This document shows, one piece after another, positions 56,226 through 64,000 of a DNA stretch of 64,000 nucleotides (the first letter of the stretch is position 1; every line of letters starts with the position of its first letter). The DNA is from DATARR01 sp034666985 (lineage in GTDB: Bacteria > Acidobacteriota > Thermoanaerobaculia > Multivoradales > UBA5704). The stretch is from positions 62,001 to 126,000 of the forward strand of contig JAXDKS010000015.1 of the NCBI GenBank assembly GCA_034666985.1. Direction: 5' to 3'. The translations under genes and the position numbers were made by a program. Under the pieces are notes generated by a model that saw only the letters and a program-made list of their open reading frames with translations, searched no databases and was not told the DNA's origin.

Positions 56226-59200
56226 TCAACCGGAGCACGTGGCGAACGCTGACGTGTCCTGGATGGTCTGGAACGCCTGGCCTTGCGGATTGGTGTAGGT
56301 TCTCGTGGCACCGGTCACCGTATCCACGATCGTGAGGCTCACCGCCACGTCGGTCAGTCCGCCGGCGAAAACCCAGAAGCGCTGATTGAACGTGCACGCA
56401 TCGAGGACTTTGACCACCACCTCCACGTTGTCCTGCCCGAAGAACCAGAAGTAGCCGGTGTCCGCGGTGAGCGCCACCGCCTGGGCGTCGCCGCTCTGGG
56501 TCTGCGACGTCTGCCAGCGGGCGCTGACGCGAAACCGGCCGTTCGCGAGACAGAGGCTCGTCCCATCCGGAACGCACGGCGTCCCGCTCTTGGGCAGCCG
56601 TGGCACCGGCACCGCCGGCGCCTCCAGCCAGGGCATCGTCTGCTGGAAGGCCGCTGCCTGGGGGTAGCCGGTCATCGCCTTCGAAGCGGCCGCGGACGCG
56701 GCGCTGCAGGTGGCGAACGCCGCCGTGTCCTGAATGGGTTGAAAGGCTCTCCCCTGATTGTTGACGTAGACCTGGACGGCGCCGGTGAGCGTATCAGTCA
56801 CGGTCACCACCGCCCGCACGTCCGTCAGCCCGCCCACGAAGACCCAGAAACGGTTGTTGAAGCTGCAGGCGTCCAGGACCTTGAGGACGATCTCCACGTT
56901 GTCCGGCCCGAAAAACCAGAAATAACCCGTATCGCTGGTCAGCGCAATGGCCTGAGCGGCGCCCGACCTGCCGTCGCCCGTCTGCCAGTCGACAGTGGCG
57001 CGGAACCGGCCGTTGCCGAGGCAGAGGGCGGTTGGCGTGGGCGGGCAGCTCAGCTCGTAGACGCCGCGGCCGAAGGTGGCGGCGAGCAGCCGGGCGCCGT
57101 TGTCGGAGTATGCGAGCTCGGTGATGGAAGCGAGCGGCAGGCCATCGCTCATGCCATGCCAGGTCGCGCCGTCGTCGGTCGACGTGAAGACGCCGTCATC
57201 GCTGGCGAGCACCAGCGCCCGGTAGGAGGGGTTGGGCTGGATGAGCACGAGACTGGTCGGGAAGAGTTGCTGGGGAAGGTTGCCGCTCACCGCCGTCCAG
57301 GAAGCGCCGCCATCCCGCGTGCGATAGAGCGGGCCATGCAGCTCGTCCCAGCAGGTCAGCACGTAGGCGGTCTGCGGATCGTAGCGATCGATCGCGAAGC
57401 CCAGGTAGCAGCTCACCGGCAGACGGTCCGAGACGTCGCGCCAGGAATCCCCGCCGTCGGCGCTGGTCAACAGCGAGGAGAAATTCGTGGCAAAGAGCCG
57501 GGCGGGAGAGCCCTCGCCGACGGCGAGCCGGGAGACGCCGCCGACGGGCAGGGCGGGGCTGACGGCCTTCCAGCTCTCGCCGCGATCCGTGCTGCGATAG
57601 ACGTGGGCGAGCCCCATGAACAGGGTCTTGGGATCGGCCTGGCTCATTGCGAGGGGAGGGATGAAGGGGCCGACCTCGCCGGGGTCGATGCCGTTGGCCT
57701 TGGGACTGAACGTCTTGCCGCCGTCGTCGGAGCGCAGGACGGAAAACTCCCTGACCTGAGTCACCGCGTAGACGATCGCCGGGTTGGTGGGATCGACGAG
57801 GGGTTTGCCGCCATCGCAGCAGGCGATCTTCTTCCAGGCCGTCGTGACGCCGTCGCGGAGGAACGTGCCGTTGTCCTGAGAGCCGGCCAGAGTCACCCGC
57901 GGATCGATCGGATGCGGTGTCACATGGTAGATCTCGGTGATGCTCGGCGCGATCTCCAGGGTCGTCCAGTGATTGCCCCGATCGCTCGTGTGATAGATCC
58001 CGCCGTCCGTCCCGGCGTAGAGGACGCCCTGCTGGGCGAACACCAGACTGTGATAGTCGACGTGCGGCGCGAAATCGAATTTCCATTTCCTGCCGCCATC
58101 CTCGGAGATATAGAGCGGGATGCCGCCGAAATAGACCCGATCGGGATTGGCAGGGTCCACCGCGAGGGTCACGTCGTAGTTGGTCTGGCACGTCAGCGCC
58201 CCACCGTCGTCAGCCGTGGTGGCGATCTCCTGCCAGTTGGCCCCGGCGTCCGTGGTCTTGAAGAAGTGGACGGGGGAGCACGCCCCAGACATGGCGTACA
58301 GCGTATTGGGTGCCGACGGCGCGATGGCGAGGATCAACCGGAAATCGTTCGGCCCGACCAGCACCTGCGACCAGTGCTGCCCGCCGTCGAGCGACTTGAC
58401 GGCGACCCGCACGAGGCCCGCGCTCGGATTCCCAGGGGTTTTGTTCTCCAGACCGGTGGCATAGACGATCGCCGGGTTGGCGGGGTCGCGCACCAGGGAC
58501 TCGGCGTCGTGCCAGGACGGCGATCCGGGGCTCTCCCGGAAGGTGGCGCCGCCGTCGGTCGAGAGCAGCAGACCAAAGAGGCCGCTCCCCACGAGCAGGG
58601 TGTCCTTCGACGCGTCGCCCGCGCCGCGGGGATCGATCGAGATCGACTTCACCGGGCCCAGCAGATCGTAGGTCACGCCGTCGAGGTCCGTCGTGCGCGA
58701 GCTGAGCCGCGACCAGTGATCGCCGCCGTCGACGGTGCGGAAAAGCCCGCAGAACGTGCCCGCGTAGACGATATGGCTGTCCCTGGGATCGATGGCGAGC
58801 GACGTGATGCCATTGCAATCCGCGGCATCGAACACGGACCAGCTTGCGGCGCCGTCGCGGGTTCGCCAGAGGCTGCCGTCAGGAGTGCCGAAGAAGAGGA
58901 CGTTGGCATCGAAAGGATCGACCGCGATGGTGTCCACCCGGCCGATGTCATGGCGCTTCGCATAGAGGATGGGCGCCGGGCCCCGGGAGATCCAGCGGGC
59001 GGCCGGCGAAACCGCGTCGACCTCGCCCGTGGCGAGCCGGGCGGAGATCTCCACCAATTGCCGCTGGCGAGCCGCCGCGGTCTGACCCGCGATCAAGCGT
59101 GGATACTCGAAGTTCCAGAAACGGGTGGCCGCTGAATTTTCGGCGCCCTCCTCGCCATCCGCCTTTTCAAGCCTGACGGCTGCAGGGTGGGATTGGGCGA

Positions 59201-59336
59201 CGGGCGGGCGAGGCGCCGGCGACAGGGTCGCGCAACCGCTCTCCACGACCAGGACGAGCAGCACCGAGGCCAGAGCCATCCAGCCTCTGGCGATCCCCGG
59301 ACGTCGAGAAGCCAGGAGCAGATCCTTGTGTTGCAT
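56226..59336 (-). CDS. Lipoprotein with BNR/sortilin-like repeats and duplicated C-terminal domain
   Basis: 1036 residues. The N-terminus has a hydrophobic segment ending VVESGCATL, a probable lipobox. About 700 residues of BNR-type beta-propeller repeats follow, with recurring Asp-Gly-G-x-x-W units (TRDGAASWSVFDAADCNGIT, STDRGESWKAVSPA, TSADGGDSWRDVS). Two tandem copies of a roughly 105-residue C-terminal domain follow, each with NGRFR, TGYFWFF, NVE(I/V)V, KVLDAC and RFWVF-GGLTDV. This domain recurs in secreted Acidobacteriota proteins. Likely a surface binding or sensing protein; no catalytic residues were identified. Confidence 0.88.
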   Translation of the reverse strand: MQHKDLLLASRRPGIARGWMALASVLLVLVVESGCATLSPAPRPPVAQSHPAAVRLEKADGEEGAENSAATRFWNFEYPRLIAGQTAAARQRQLVEISARLATGEVDAVSPAARWISRGPAPILYAKRHDIGRVDTIAVDPFDANVLFFGTPDGSLWRTRDGAASWSVFDAADCNGITSLAIDPRDSHIVYAGTFCGLFRTVDGGDHWSRLSSRTTDLDGVTYDLLGPVKSISIDPRGAGDASKDTLLVGSGLFGLLLSTDGGATFRESPGSPSWHDAESLVRDPANPAIVYATGLENKTPGNPSAGLVRVAVKSLDGGQHWSQVLVGPNDFRLILAIAPSAPNTLYAMSGACSPVHFFKTTDAGANWQEIATTADDGGALTCQTNYDVTLAVDPANPDRVYFGGIPLYISEDGGRKWKFDFAPHVDYHSLVFAQQGVLYAGTDGGIYHTSDRGNHWTTLEIAPSITEIYHVTPHPIDPRVTLAGSQDNGTFLRDGVTTAWKKIACCDGGKPLVDPTNPAIVYAVTQVREFSVLRSDDGGKTFSPKANGIDPGEVGPFIPPLAMSQADPKTLFMGLAHVYRSTDRGESWKAVSPALPVGGVSRLAVGEGSPARLFATNFSSLLTSADGGDSWRDVSDRLPVSCYLGFAIDRYDPQTAYVLTCWDELHGPLYRTRDGGASWTAVSGNLPQQLFPTSLVLIQPNPSYRALVLASDDGVFTSTDDGATWHGMSDGLPLASITELAYSDNGARLLAATFGRGVYELSCPPTPTALCLGNGRFRATVDWQTGDGRSGAAQAIALTSDTGYFWFFGPDNVEIVLKVLDACSFNNRFWVFVGGLTDVRAVVTVTDTLTGAVQVYVNNQGRAFQPIQDTAAFATCSAASAAASKAMTGYPQAAAFQQTMPWLEAPAVPVPRLPKSGTPCVPDGTSLCLANGRFRVSARWQTSQTQSGDAQAVALTADTGYFWFFGQDNVEVVVKVLDACTFNQRFWVFAGGLTDVAVSLTIVDTVTGATRTYTNPQGQAFQTIQDTSAFATCSG

Positions 59337-59519
59337 GTCTTTGAGTATACCGCAGCGGGTGCCGCCGTCGGCGGGACCTGGGCTCGAAGCCGGGGCAACC
59401 CGGCGCCCGCTGCCGGACGAAGGGGCGCCCTTTGTTGGGAGGAAGGGACATCAGGGGACGATCTGCGCCTGTGGGCTTTTCAGGCCAGGACAAGGGAATC
59501 CGCAATGCCCCCTGGACTC

Positions 59520-59667
59520 AAGGACAGAAAGGACCTCAAGGACTGCAAGGACAACAAGGACAGGACGCCACGGCTTGTTGTCCTTGCTGTCCTTGCTGTC
59601 CTTGCAGTCCTTGCTGTCCTTTCTGTCCTTGTTGTCCTTGTTGTCCTTGCAGTCCTTGAGGTCCTTG
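59520..59667. repeat. AAGGACNNC inverted 9-mer array, copy C (longest)
   Basis: The left arm (59520-59562) holds five AAGGACNNC units. After a short spacer the right arm (about 59577-59667) holds ten consecutive 9-bp units of GNNGTCCTT type. It sits just beyond the stop of the PIN toxin gene at 59693. The rest of 59337-59519 shows no gene. Confidence 0.88.
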
Positions 59668-59692
59668 GCTTCGCTTTCTGCCGCGCAGGCGC

Positions 59693-60103
59693 CTACACCC
59701 CCAGGTCCGGCACCTTCAACCCCAGGTGCTGCTCGAACGGCTCGTAGCCGGGGCTGGCGTGGAGGAGGGCCCAGCGGTTCTCGATGGCCCCGGTGGCGAC
59801 GAGGCATTCGAGGATGGCGGGGGCAGGGAGGCCCTTGGCCTGCAGGATGCGGGCGTTGCGGGCGGCGATGCGGGCGAGGTCGAAGCCGCCGAAGGTGAGC
59901 TGGTGGAAGCGGCGGAGGGCGGCTTCCACCAGCTCGCGCTCGCGCTCGTCCAGGTAGCCGGAGAGGACTTCGGCGTAGATGAGGTCCGTCACGCCGATGT
60001 AGCGCCAGCCCAGGGCACGGTGGAGGTACTCCGTCTGGGCGTTGACGGTGCCGTGGAAGTAGTCGATCCAGACGGTGGAGTCGACGAGGAGGTACAGGGT
60101 CAA
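59693..60103 (-). CDS. PIN-domain ribonuclease toxin (VapC-like)
   Basis: 136 residues from TTG 60103, or the next codons. LLVDSTVWIDYFHG (first catalytic Asp), TDLIYAEVLSGY (Glu) and IAARNARILQAKG, followed by a divergent last acidic motif, fit a VapC-type PIN nuclease. It overlaps the antitoxin gene by four bases (TTGA). Toxicity would come from RNA cleavage, with the antitoxin as partner. It appears full length. Confidence 0.88.
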   Translation of the reverse strand: MTLYLLVDSTVWIDYFHGTVNAQTEYLHRALGWRYIGVTDLIYAEVLSGYLDERERELVEAALRRFHQLTFGGFDLARIAARNARILQAKGLPAPAILECLVATGAIENRWALLHASPGYEPFEQHLGLKVPDLGV

Positions 60104-60294
60104 CGGCTCCGCCGTTCGCGGACGAGGTCCGGCTGGCGGTGGAGCGTCCCCCGCAGATTCCGCACCTCGCCCTGGTCATAGAGACCCACCAGCGCCGTGA
60201 GCGCCTCGTTCAGCACGGCCTTGTAGGTGGTCATGCCCGTCAACTTCAGGGCCTTCAACAGTAGCTTCTCATCCACTTCGACGTTGATCCGCAT
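60100..60294 (-). CDS. VapB-type antitoxin
   Basis: 64 residues from ATG 60294. MRINVEVDEKLLLKALKLTG, then MTTYKAVLNEALTALV, is a VapB family (DUF2191-like) ribbon-helix-helix DNA-binding domain, with a basic C-terminal tail that should occupy the toxin. Overlaps the PIN gene. Its promoter region abuts the start of the GTGTA/TACAC array at 60329. Confidence 0.87.
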   Translation of the reverse strand: MRINVEVDEKLLLKALKLTGMTTYKAVLNEALTALVGLYDQGEVRNLRGTLHRQPDLVRERRSR

Positions 60295-60328
60295 CGTGTC
60301 CCTCCCTGGGGTGCCGGACATCTGGCTA

Positions 60329-60709
60329 TACACCTGATTGAGAAGAAAAAGTGTAAGACAGACTCCATCATACACCCATTCCGCGGAAATAAGTGTAAGG
60401 ACGGGCTGGAACCGAGATTTCGAGGGTAGGCCTACACGCCCCCAACGAAAAAAAGTGGGAAAACGCGGATGCCATACACAGATTCCTGCCAGGAAGGTGT
60501 ATGGAGGCCAGAAAAGAGGCTGGCTGAGGGGATCTATACACGCTCAGGAGAGAAATGGGTGCATGAACAGAGCTGGAAGGTGTAGAGAGGCGTGGAATCT
60601 GTGTAGGGAACGGGGGAAAAGGGGAGGGCAGGCGTGGGGGGGTGTAGAACGGCGGCAGGGGGGTGTATCCCAAGAGGAGGCACGCAGTGCAGGGAGGAAA
60701 TTGGGTGTA
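60329..60709. repeat. GTGTA/TACAC array with strict about 21-bp phasing
   Basis: Thirteen exact pentamers GTGTA or its complement TACAC are centred at 60331, 60353, 60373, 60395, 60435, 60477, 60499, 60539, 60582, 60603, 60644, 60665 and 60707. Every interval is close to 21 or 42 bases. Variant GTGCA or GTGGG pentamers fill some empty positions (60457, 60561). Both orientations occur: TACAC is frequent up to 60541, and all later sites are GTGTA. The plus strand is strongly purine-rich. It fills the gap between the divergent VapB and GH16 genes. No coding frame is credible. Confidence 0.82.
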
Positions 60710-60821
60710 GAGAGGTGGCTTGGGCAGCGTAATCGACCAGCGGGCGATTGGAATGATATCTGCATTGCTGAAGAGCGCGGGGTGAAATGGCTCACCCCTG
60801 CATCTTCGAGGAGGTCCAGCA

Positions 60822-61568
60822 ATGCAGCTCCATCGCTCTTCTTCAGCGACCTTCCGCGCTCTCGGTCTGACTCTTCTTCTCACTGCCGGAGCGGCGGCGG
60901 CCGCTCACGCGTTGGGGGGCAGCTTTGCCGACGATCTGAATTCCTACGTCACCACCCGCTGGACGAAAGCCGACGGCTGGACCAACGGCGGCGCGTTCAA
61001 CTGCGGCTGGCGCGCGGATCACTGCACCTTCAGCGGCGGCCTGATGACCCTGACGCTCGACAACGCGACCTGCCCCAGCGGCTGCTCCGGCAAGCCCTAC
61101 GCCTCCGATGAATACCGCACCAATGACGTCTACGGCTACGGCACGTACACGGTGCACATGCGGGCGGCCAAGGCGTCGGGGATCGTCTCGTCCTTCTTCA
61201 TCTACAACGGCAGCCCCTGGGATGAGATCGACATCGAATTCCTCGGCAAGGACACGACGAAGATGCAGACCAACTACTTCACCAACGGCGTGGGTGGGCA
61301 CGAGTCCCTGATCAGTCTCGGATTCGATGCCTCGGCCGCGCTCCACACCTACACCATCGTCTGGCAGGCGGGCTCCATCAATTGGTATGTAGATAACAAC
61401 CCGGTCGCGGTCCATACGGAGACGGGCACCCGCGGCCCTCTGCCCACGCACCCGGGCAAGATCATGATGAACCTCTGGCCCGGCACCGGCGTAGACAGTT
61501 GGCTCGGGCCCTTCACCTACACCGGTCCGATCACCGCGCAGTACGACTCGGTGCAGTACACCCCGTAG
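60822..61568 (+). CDS. GH16 family endo-beta-glucanase (lichenase-like)
   Basis: 248 residues with GAGGAGG upstream and a signal peptide (ALGLTLLLTAGAAAAAHA). The catalytic motif is WDEIDIEFLG: Glu135 nucleophile, Asp137, Glu139 acid/base. YGYGTYTVHMRAAKASGIVS, INWYVDNNPVAVH and KIMMNLWPGTG also match bacterial 1,3-1,4-beta-glucanases. It should be secreted and cleave mixed-linkage or beta-1,3-glucan. The length is normal for a single-domain enzyme with no carbohydrate-binding module. Its whole upstream region is the phased array. Confidence 0.95.
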   Translation: MQLHRSSSATFRALGLTLLLTAGAAAAAHALGGSFADDLNSYVTTRWTKADGWTNGGAFNCGWRADHCTFSGGLMTLTLDNATCPSGCSGKPYASDEYRTNDVYGYGTYTVHMRAAKASGIVSSFFIYNGSPWDEIDIEFLGKDTTKMQTNYFTNGVGGHESLISLGFDASAALHTYTIVWQAGSINWYVDNNPVAVHTETGTRGPLPTHPGKIMMNLWPGTGVDSWLGPFTYTGPITAQYDSVQYTP

Positions 61569-61806
61569 ATCTCTGCGCGCAGGGCTCTTCGAGTACCTGG
61601 AGAGGAAGTGTCATGACCTCCAGTATACCAAGGGGTCGGTCCCGGCAAGGGGCCCGCTTCCTCACATGCCCAGGTGCCGTGCGACCACGCCGCCTAGCCG
61701 GCAGATTCCCTCAGCCCTCAGACAGGGTGCCTAGACCCGGAGGAAGAGACCTCCCTAGAAACGGGGCCAGCGCACTCCCGGCGCGCAAAGGGTAGAATGC
61801 GAGCCC

Positions 61807-61875
61807 ATGGCCGAAATTGCCCCCGACATCGTCATCATCGAGCGCAGGATTGAGCCGGCTGAGCTCGCCCGATGA
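61807..61875 (+). CDS. 22-residue mini-gene resembling the start of a DUF5674 protein
   Basis: The frame MAEIAPDIVIIERRIEPAEL, then AR and stop, overlaps the next ATG as ATGA. The sequence resembles the first 22 residues of DUF5674 proteins, so it may be the stump of a deleted gene now acting as a coupling leader. Evidence is only this short similarity. The region 61569-61806 shows no gene. Confidence 0.3.
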   Translation: MAEIAPDIVIIERRIEPAELAR

Positions 61876-62222
61876 CCCAGCACGCTTCCCTATCCCCCGA
61901 GCGCTGGGCTGCCTTCTCCCGCGACCAGCAGATCCTGATGATCGGCAACGAAATGAACCGCGCCACGCGCCTGCTTCGGCTCGCTGATCGTCCGGGTCTC
62001 CTGCTGGCCTACGAGAGGATCCTGCGGCTGGTGGATCTCACGGTCGAGGTCCAGGCGAGCTACGGTCTGCGCCGTGAGCTTCTCCGCTGGCGGGACCTCA
62101 TCGCCGAGATGTACGTCAGCCCCGAGCTCCATCCGGACCACTACTTCGCCGCTTTCCGCGCCCTCCTCCAACTCACTCCGGCATCGGCACGTCAGATCCC
62201 CTTCCTGCAGTCAGAGCCCTGA
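61872..62222 (+). CDS. Small helical hypothetical protein
   Basis: 116 residues, all predicted helical (RDQQILMIGNEMNRATRLLR, RILRLVDLTVEVQASYGLRR, ELLRWRDLIAEMYVS). It overlaps the preceding mini-gene by four bases. No family was recognised; the pattern resembles short helical-bundle proteins linked to nucleotidyltransferase or toxin-antitoxin loci, but no such partner is seen. Confidence 0.65.
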   Translation: MTQHASLSPERWAAFSRDQQILMIGNEMNRATRLLRLADRPGLLLAYERILRLVDLTVEVQASYGLRRELLRWRDLIAEMYVSPELHPDHYFAAFRALLQLTPASARQIPFLQSEP

Positions 62223-62424
62223 GGCTCATCCGGCCTGCGCGGCCACGTAGAATAGGTGCGGCACGCGGACTGCTGTGGCAAGGCATCCCCTCGGGGGCCC
62301 CATGGCCGGGTGGCCCGGGTGGATCCAGGCCTCTCCGCTTGACATCATTCATAGCAGAGGTTGGAGGCGCTGCTCGATCGCAAGACGGACGCGGTCAAGG
62401 CGCCCTGAGCGAGACGCGGATCCA

Positions 62425-64000
62425 TCAGCACGTCGGGCAACAAACCTCCGGCACCGCCGTCAGCGGCGACGTGCGCAGGATGCGGTAGTGCCCCAGGGCT
62501 TCCGACAAGGGGCGCGGGTGATCGGCCCGGGAGGTCGCGGCTCCGGGGCTCAATCCCGAGCGCTCGTCGTGGAGGGCGCCGATCAGGTCGGAGTGGGTGC
62601 GTGCCACGGCGGGATCGTCGCGCACGCGCAGCGCTTCGAGCGTCGGCATCATCTCCACGCAGAGCACGCTGATCGGTGCGTCCTGCGGCAGACCGAGCTC
62701 GCGCAGGAGGGCTGCGATCTCCTCCTGCGTCCAGCGCATCGCACCGCGGGCCGGTGCATCGAGGTTCTGGAAGGCGCCCAGGTGCAGCAACTTTCCTGTC
62801 GCATCGAAGACTCCGTCGTGCACCCGGGGAAGCAACTCCAACTCGCGGTCGTCCAGCAGCACGTTGCGCCAATCCTTGCCATCAGCCTGGCGCACCTGGG
62901 CGTAGAGCAGAGCCCAGAGCTCGGTGCGCGGCGGATCATGGGTGATGTTCTTGCCGTTCAGCACCGCCTCGGCGAACGGCGCCTCCACCAGCAGCTCGTC
63001 CGCATCGCGCTGGCAGGTGCAGAAGAGGGCCGGCGCCGGATGCTGCACGCCAGTGCTCCGCAGCGGCCGCCCGAAACGGCCCTGCGCCGTGGACCAGATC
63101 TCGGCGTGGCCCACCCGCAGCTCGTAGGTGAAGAGGCCGAACAGCTCGGGGCTGTCGGCATTGAGCCCCGGCGGCAGCGGGATGAGAAAGTGACGGTCGC
63201 TCTTCGTGGAGGGAAGGAGGCGCGTCATGGCCGCGAGACCCGCTTCATCGTCCGGCTGGTCCGGCGTGATCCCGCGGATGGGCTCGGGATCGATGGCGAG
63301 CGCCGGCTCCTCCGGCGGCACGAAGGTCTCCAGACGGCCGTCCGACAGCAGCGGATCGGAGCCGTAGGCGAGCAGCCGGATGAAATAACCGTCGTTGGGA
63401 TCGCGAACGGGCTCTTCCAGCTCCAGCCACAGGAAGCGGCGGCGCGCCTCGGTGGCGGAATAGGTTTCGTTGCGCTCGTATTTCGACAGCGCGAGCCCCG
63501 CCGACACGATGCGCGGCACCTGCGCCGGCGGCGTGGTGACCGGCAATTCGAGATGCAGCGGGTCGATCGGGATCGGGGGCGCCTCCGGAGCGTTCAGGAA
63601 ACGCGGCTCCACCCGGTAGTCGAGCTCGATCAGGTCCGGGAAGCGCGTCTCCGCGGCGTTCAACGGCTGGGGCAGCTCGGACTTCGGCTCCACGGCGTCG
63701 AGGAAGATGAGCGTCGTGTGCTCGCGCTGAGGCTTGCCCTGGAGATCGCCGAGCGCTTGGAGCGAGGCCGTCGGAATGACCTCCCAGTCGCCGATCGGCT
63801 TGCCGCCGTTGTCGTCCACTTCCACGTCCGACTTGAAACGTTTTTCGCGGAAGATCTCGAAGCTCACGTGTTGCAGGGCATCCCACGTCCAGTCGCGGTC
63901 GAGCTGAAGGGTGAGCGCCACGATCCAATGATTGAACAGGTCTTCCTTGGCCGCGAAGGTGAGGGAAGAGTTGTCCGGCGACAGCGTGTGGCGAATGCGC
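62425..64000 (-). CDS. Large hypothetical protein, 5' end outside window
   Basis: The frame runs without a stop from the right edge (IRHTLSPDNSSLTFAAKEDL, then LFNHWIVALTLQLDRDWTWD) to 62425, at least 525 residues. It contains RRRFLWLELEEPVRDPNDGY, FGLFTYELRVGHAEIWSTAQ and LLRELGLPQDAPISVLCVEM. The start probably lies beyond 64000; an internal GTG at 63921 is not favoured, because similar sequence continues upstream of it. No family was recognised. Large soluble proteins of this kind occur beside contractile-injection or phage-tail-like clusters, which cannot be tested here. Confidence 0.7.
   Translation of the reverse strand, partial: RIRHTLSPDNSSLTFAAKEDLFNHWIVALTLQLDRDWTWDALQHVSFEIFREKRFKSDVEVDDNGGKPIGDWEVIPTASLQALGDLQGKPQREHTTLIFLDAVEPKSELPQPLNAAETRFPDLIELDYRVEPRFLNAPEAPPIPIDPLHLELPVTTPPAQVPRIVSAGLALSKYERNETYSATEARRRFLWLELEEPVRDPNDGYFIRLLAYGSDPLLSDGRLETFVPPEEPALAIDPEPIRGITPDQPDDEAGLAAMTRLLPSTKSDRHFLIPLPPGLNADSPELFGLFTYELRVGHAEIWSTAQGRFGRPLRSTGVQHPAPALFCTCQRDADELLVEAPFAEAVLNGKNITHDPPRTELWALLYAQVRQADGKDWRNVLLDDRELELLPRVHDGVFDATGKLLHLGAFQNLDAPARGAMRWTQEEIAALLRELGLPQDAPISVLCVEMMPTLEALRVRDDPAVARTHSDLIGALHDERSGLSPGAATSRADHPRPLSEALGHYRILRTSPLTAVPEVCCPTC

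Noticed and set aside
60329..60709. CRISPR array at the GTGTA sites
   Set aside because: The repeated unit is only five bases, spacers are about 16 or 37 bases and no cas gene is present.
60368..60883. Minus-strand frame of 171 codons with Pro/Tyr/Thr-rich repeats across the phased array
   Set aside because: Its 7-residue periodicity is a by-product of the 21-bp DNA period, it opposes the GH16 gene start, and it has no family character.

Overview
The window is GC-rich and most likely comes from an Acidobacteriota chromosome, possibly class Thermoanaerobaculia. That placement is inferred from gene families and not from a marker gene. The evidence is an ADOP-type MacB/FtsX permease, two ECF-sigma plus Ser/Thr-kinase/TPR pairs, many two-component and secreted proteins, and a BNR-repeat lipoprotein with duplicated C-terminal domains typical of the group. 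No rRNA or tRNA gene was recognised.

Left core, 1-20.05 kb: the partial permease, a DUF433/DUF5615 toxin-antitoxin pair, a PLP-dependent threonine dehydratase-like enzyme, an RluA pseudouridine synthase, several secreted proteins (two unknown, a Fes-like esterase, a lipoprotein, a dienelactone-hydrolase-like protein), a dicarboxylate/amino-acid symporter, an MFS exporter, the first ECF-kinase/TPR module, and a TetR regulator next to an alpha/beta hydrolase.

Accessory island, about 20.2-38.4 kb: gene-poor, mosaic and locally AT-richer. It carries a tyrosine integrase at its right end. It is bounded by a perfect 30-bp direct repeat lying inside two halves of a dispersed repeat that is present intact at 46.3-46.6 kb, which suggests insertion into a copy of that repeat. 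Cargo: an RHH protein, a four-gene cassette coupled by ATGA overlaps with one frameshifted member, a class-C-type serine hydrolase, a lanthipeptide-leader-like peptide, an AlpA-type regulator, a membrane/coiled-coil/zinc-finger protein, a ParB-like plus Mrr-like nuclease pair (candidate defence module), an HslV-like hydrolase broken by one stop codon, IS1595 remnants, a secreted cell-wall hydrolase and a shattered serine recombinase whose C-terminus is inverted.

Right core, 38.5-64 kb: a signalling cluster (REC-PAS-GGDEF-EAL protein, a kinase with a degenerate receiver, a NarL-type kinase/regulator pair, and a hybrid kinase with REC and Hpt), a Cys-rich secreted peptide, a PIN/RHH pair whose toxin is truncated by a MITE-like element with perfect 52-bp inverted ends, a DUF4038 glycosidase-like protein, the second ECF-kinase/TPR module, a Cys-rich secreted protein, the BNR lipoprotein, a VapBC pair, a GH16 glucanase and a partial unknown gene.

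The most unusual signals are non-coding. Three intergenic elements are built from AAGGACNNC 9-mers arranged as arrays facing their own reverse complement. Three other upstream regions carry arrays with a period near 21 bp (two turns of B-DNA) but unrelated sequences, and all three lie upstream of genes for exported proteins. The clearest is a GTGTA/TACAC array at 60329-60709.
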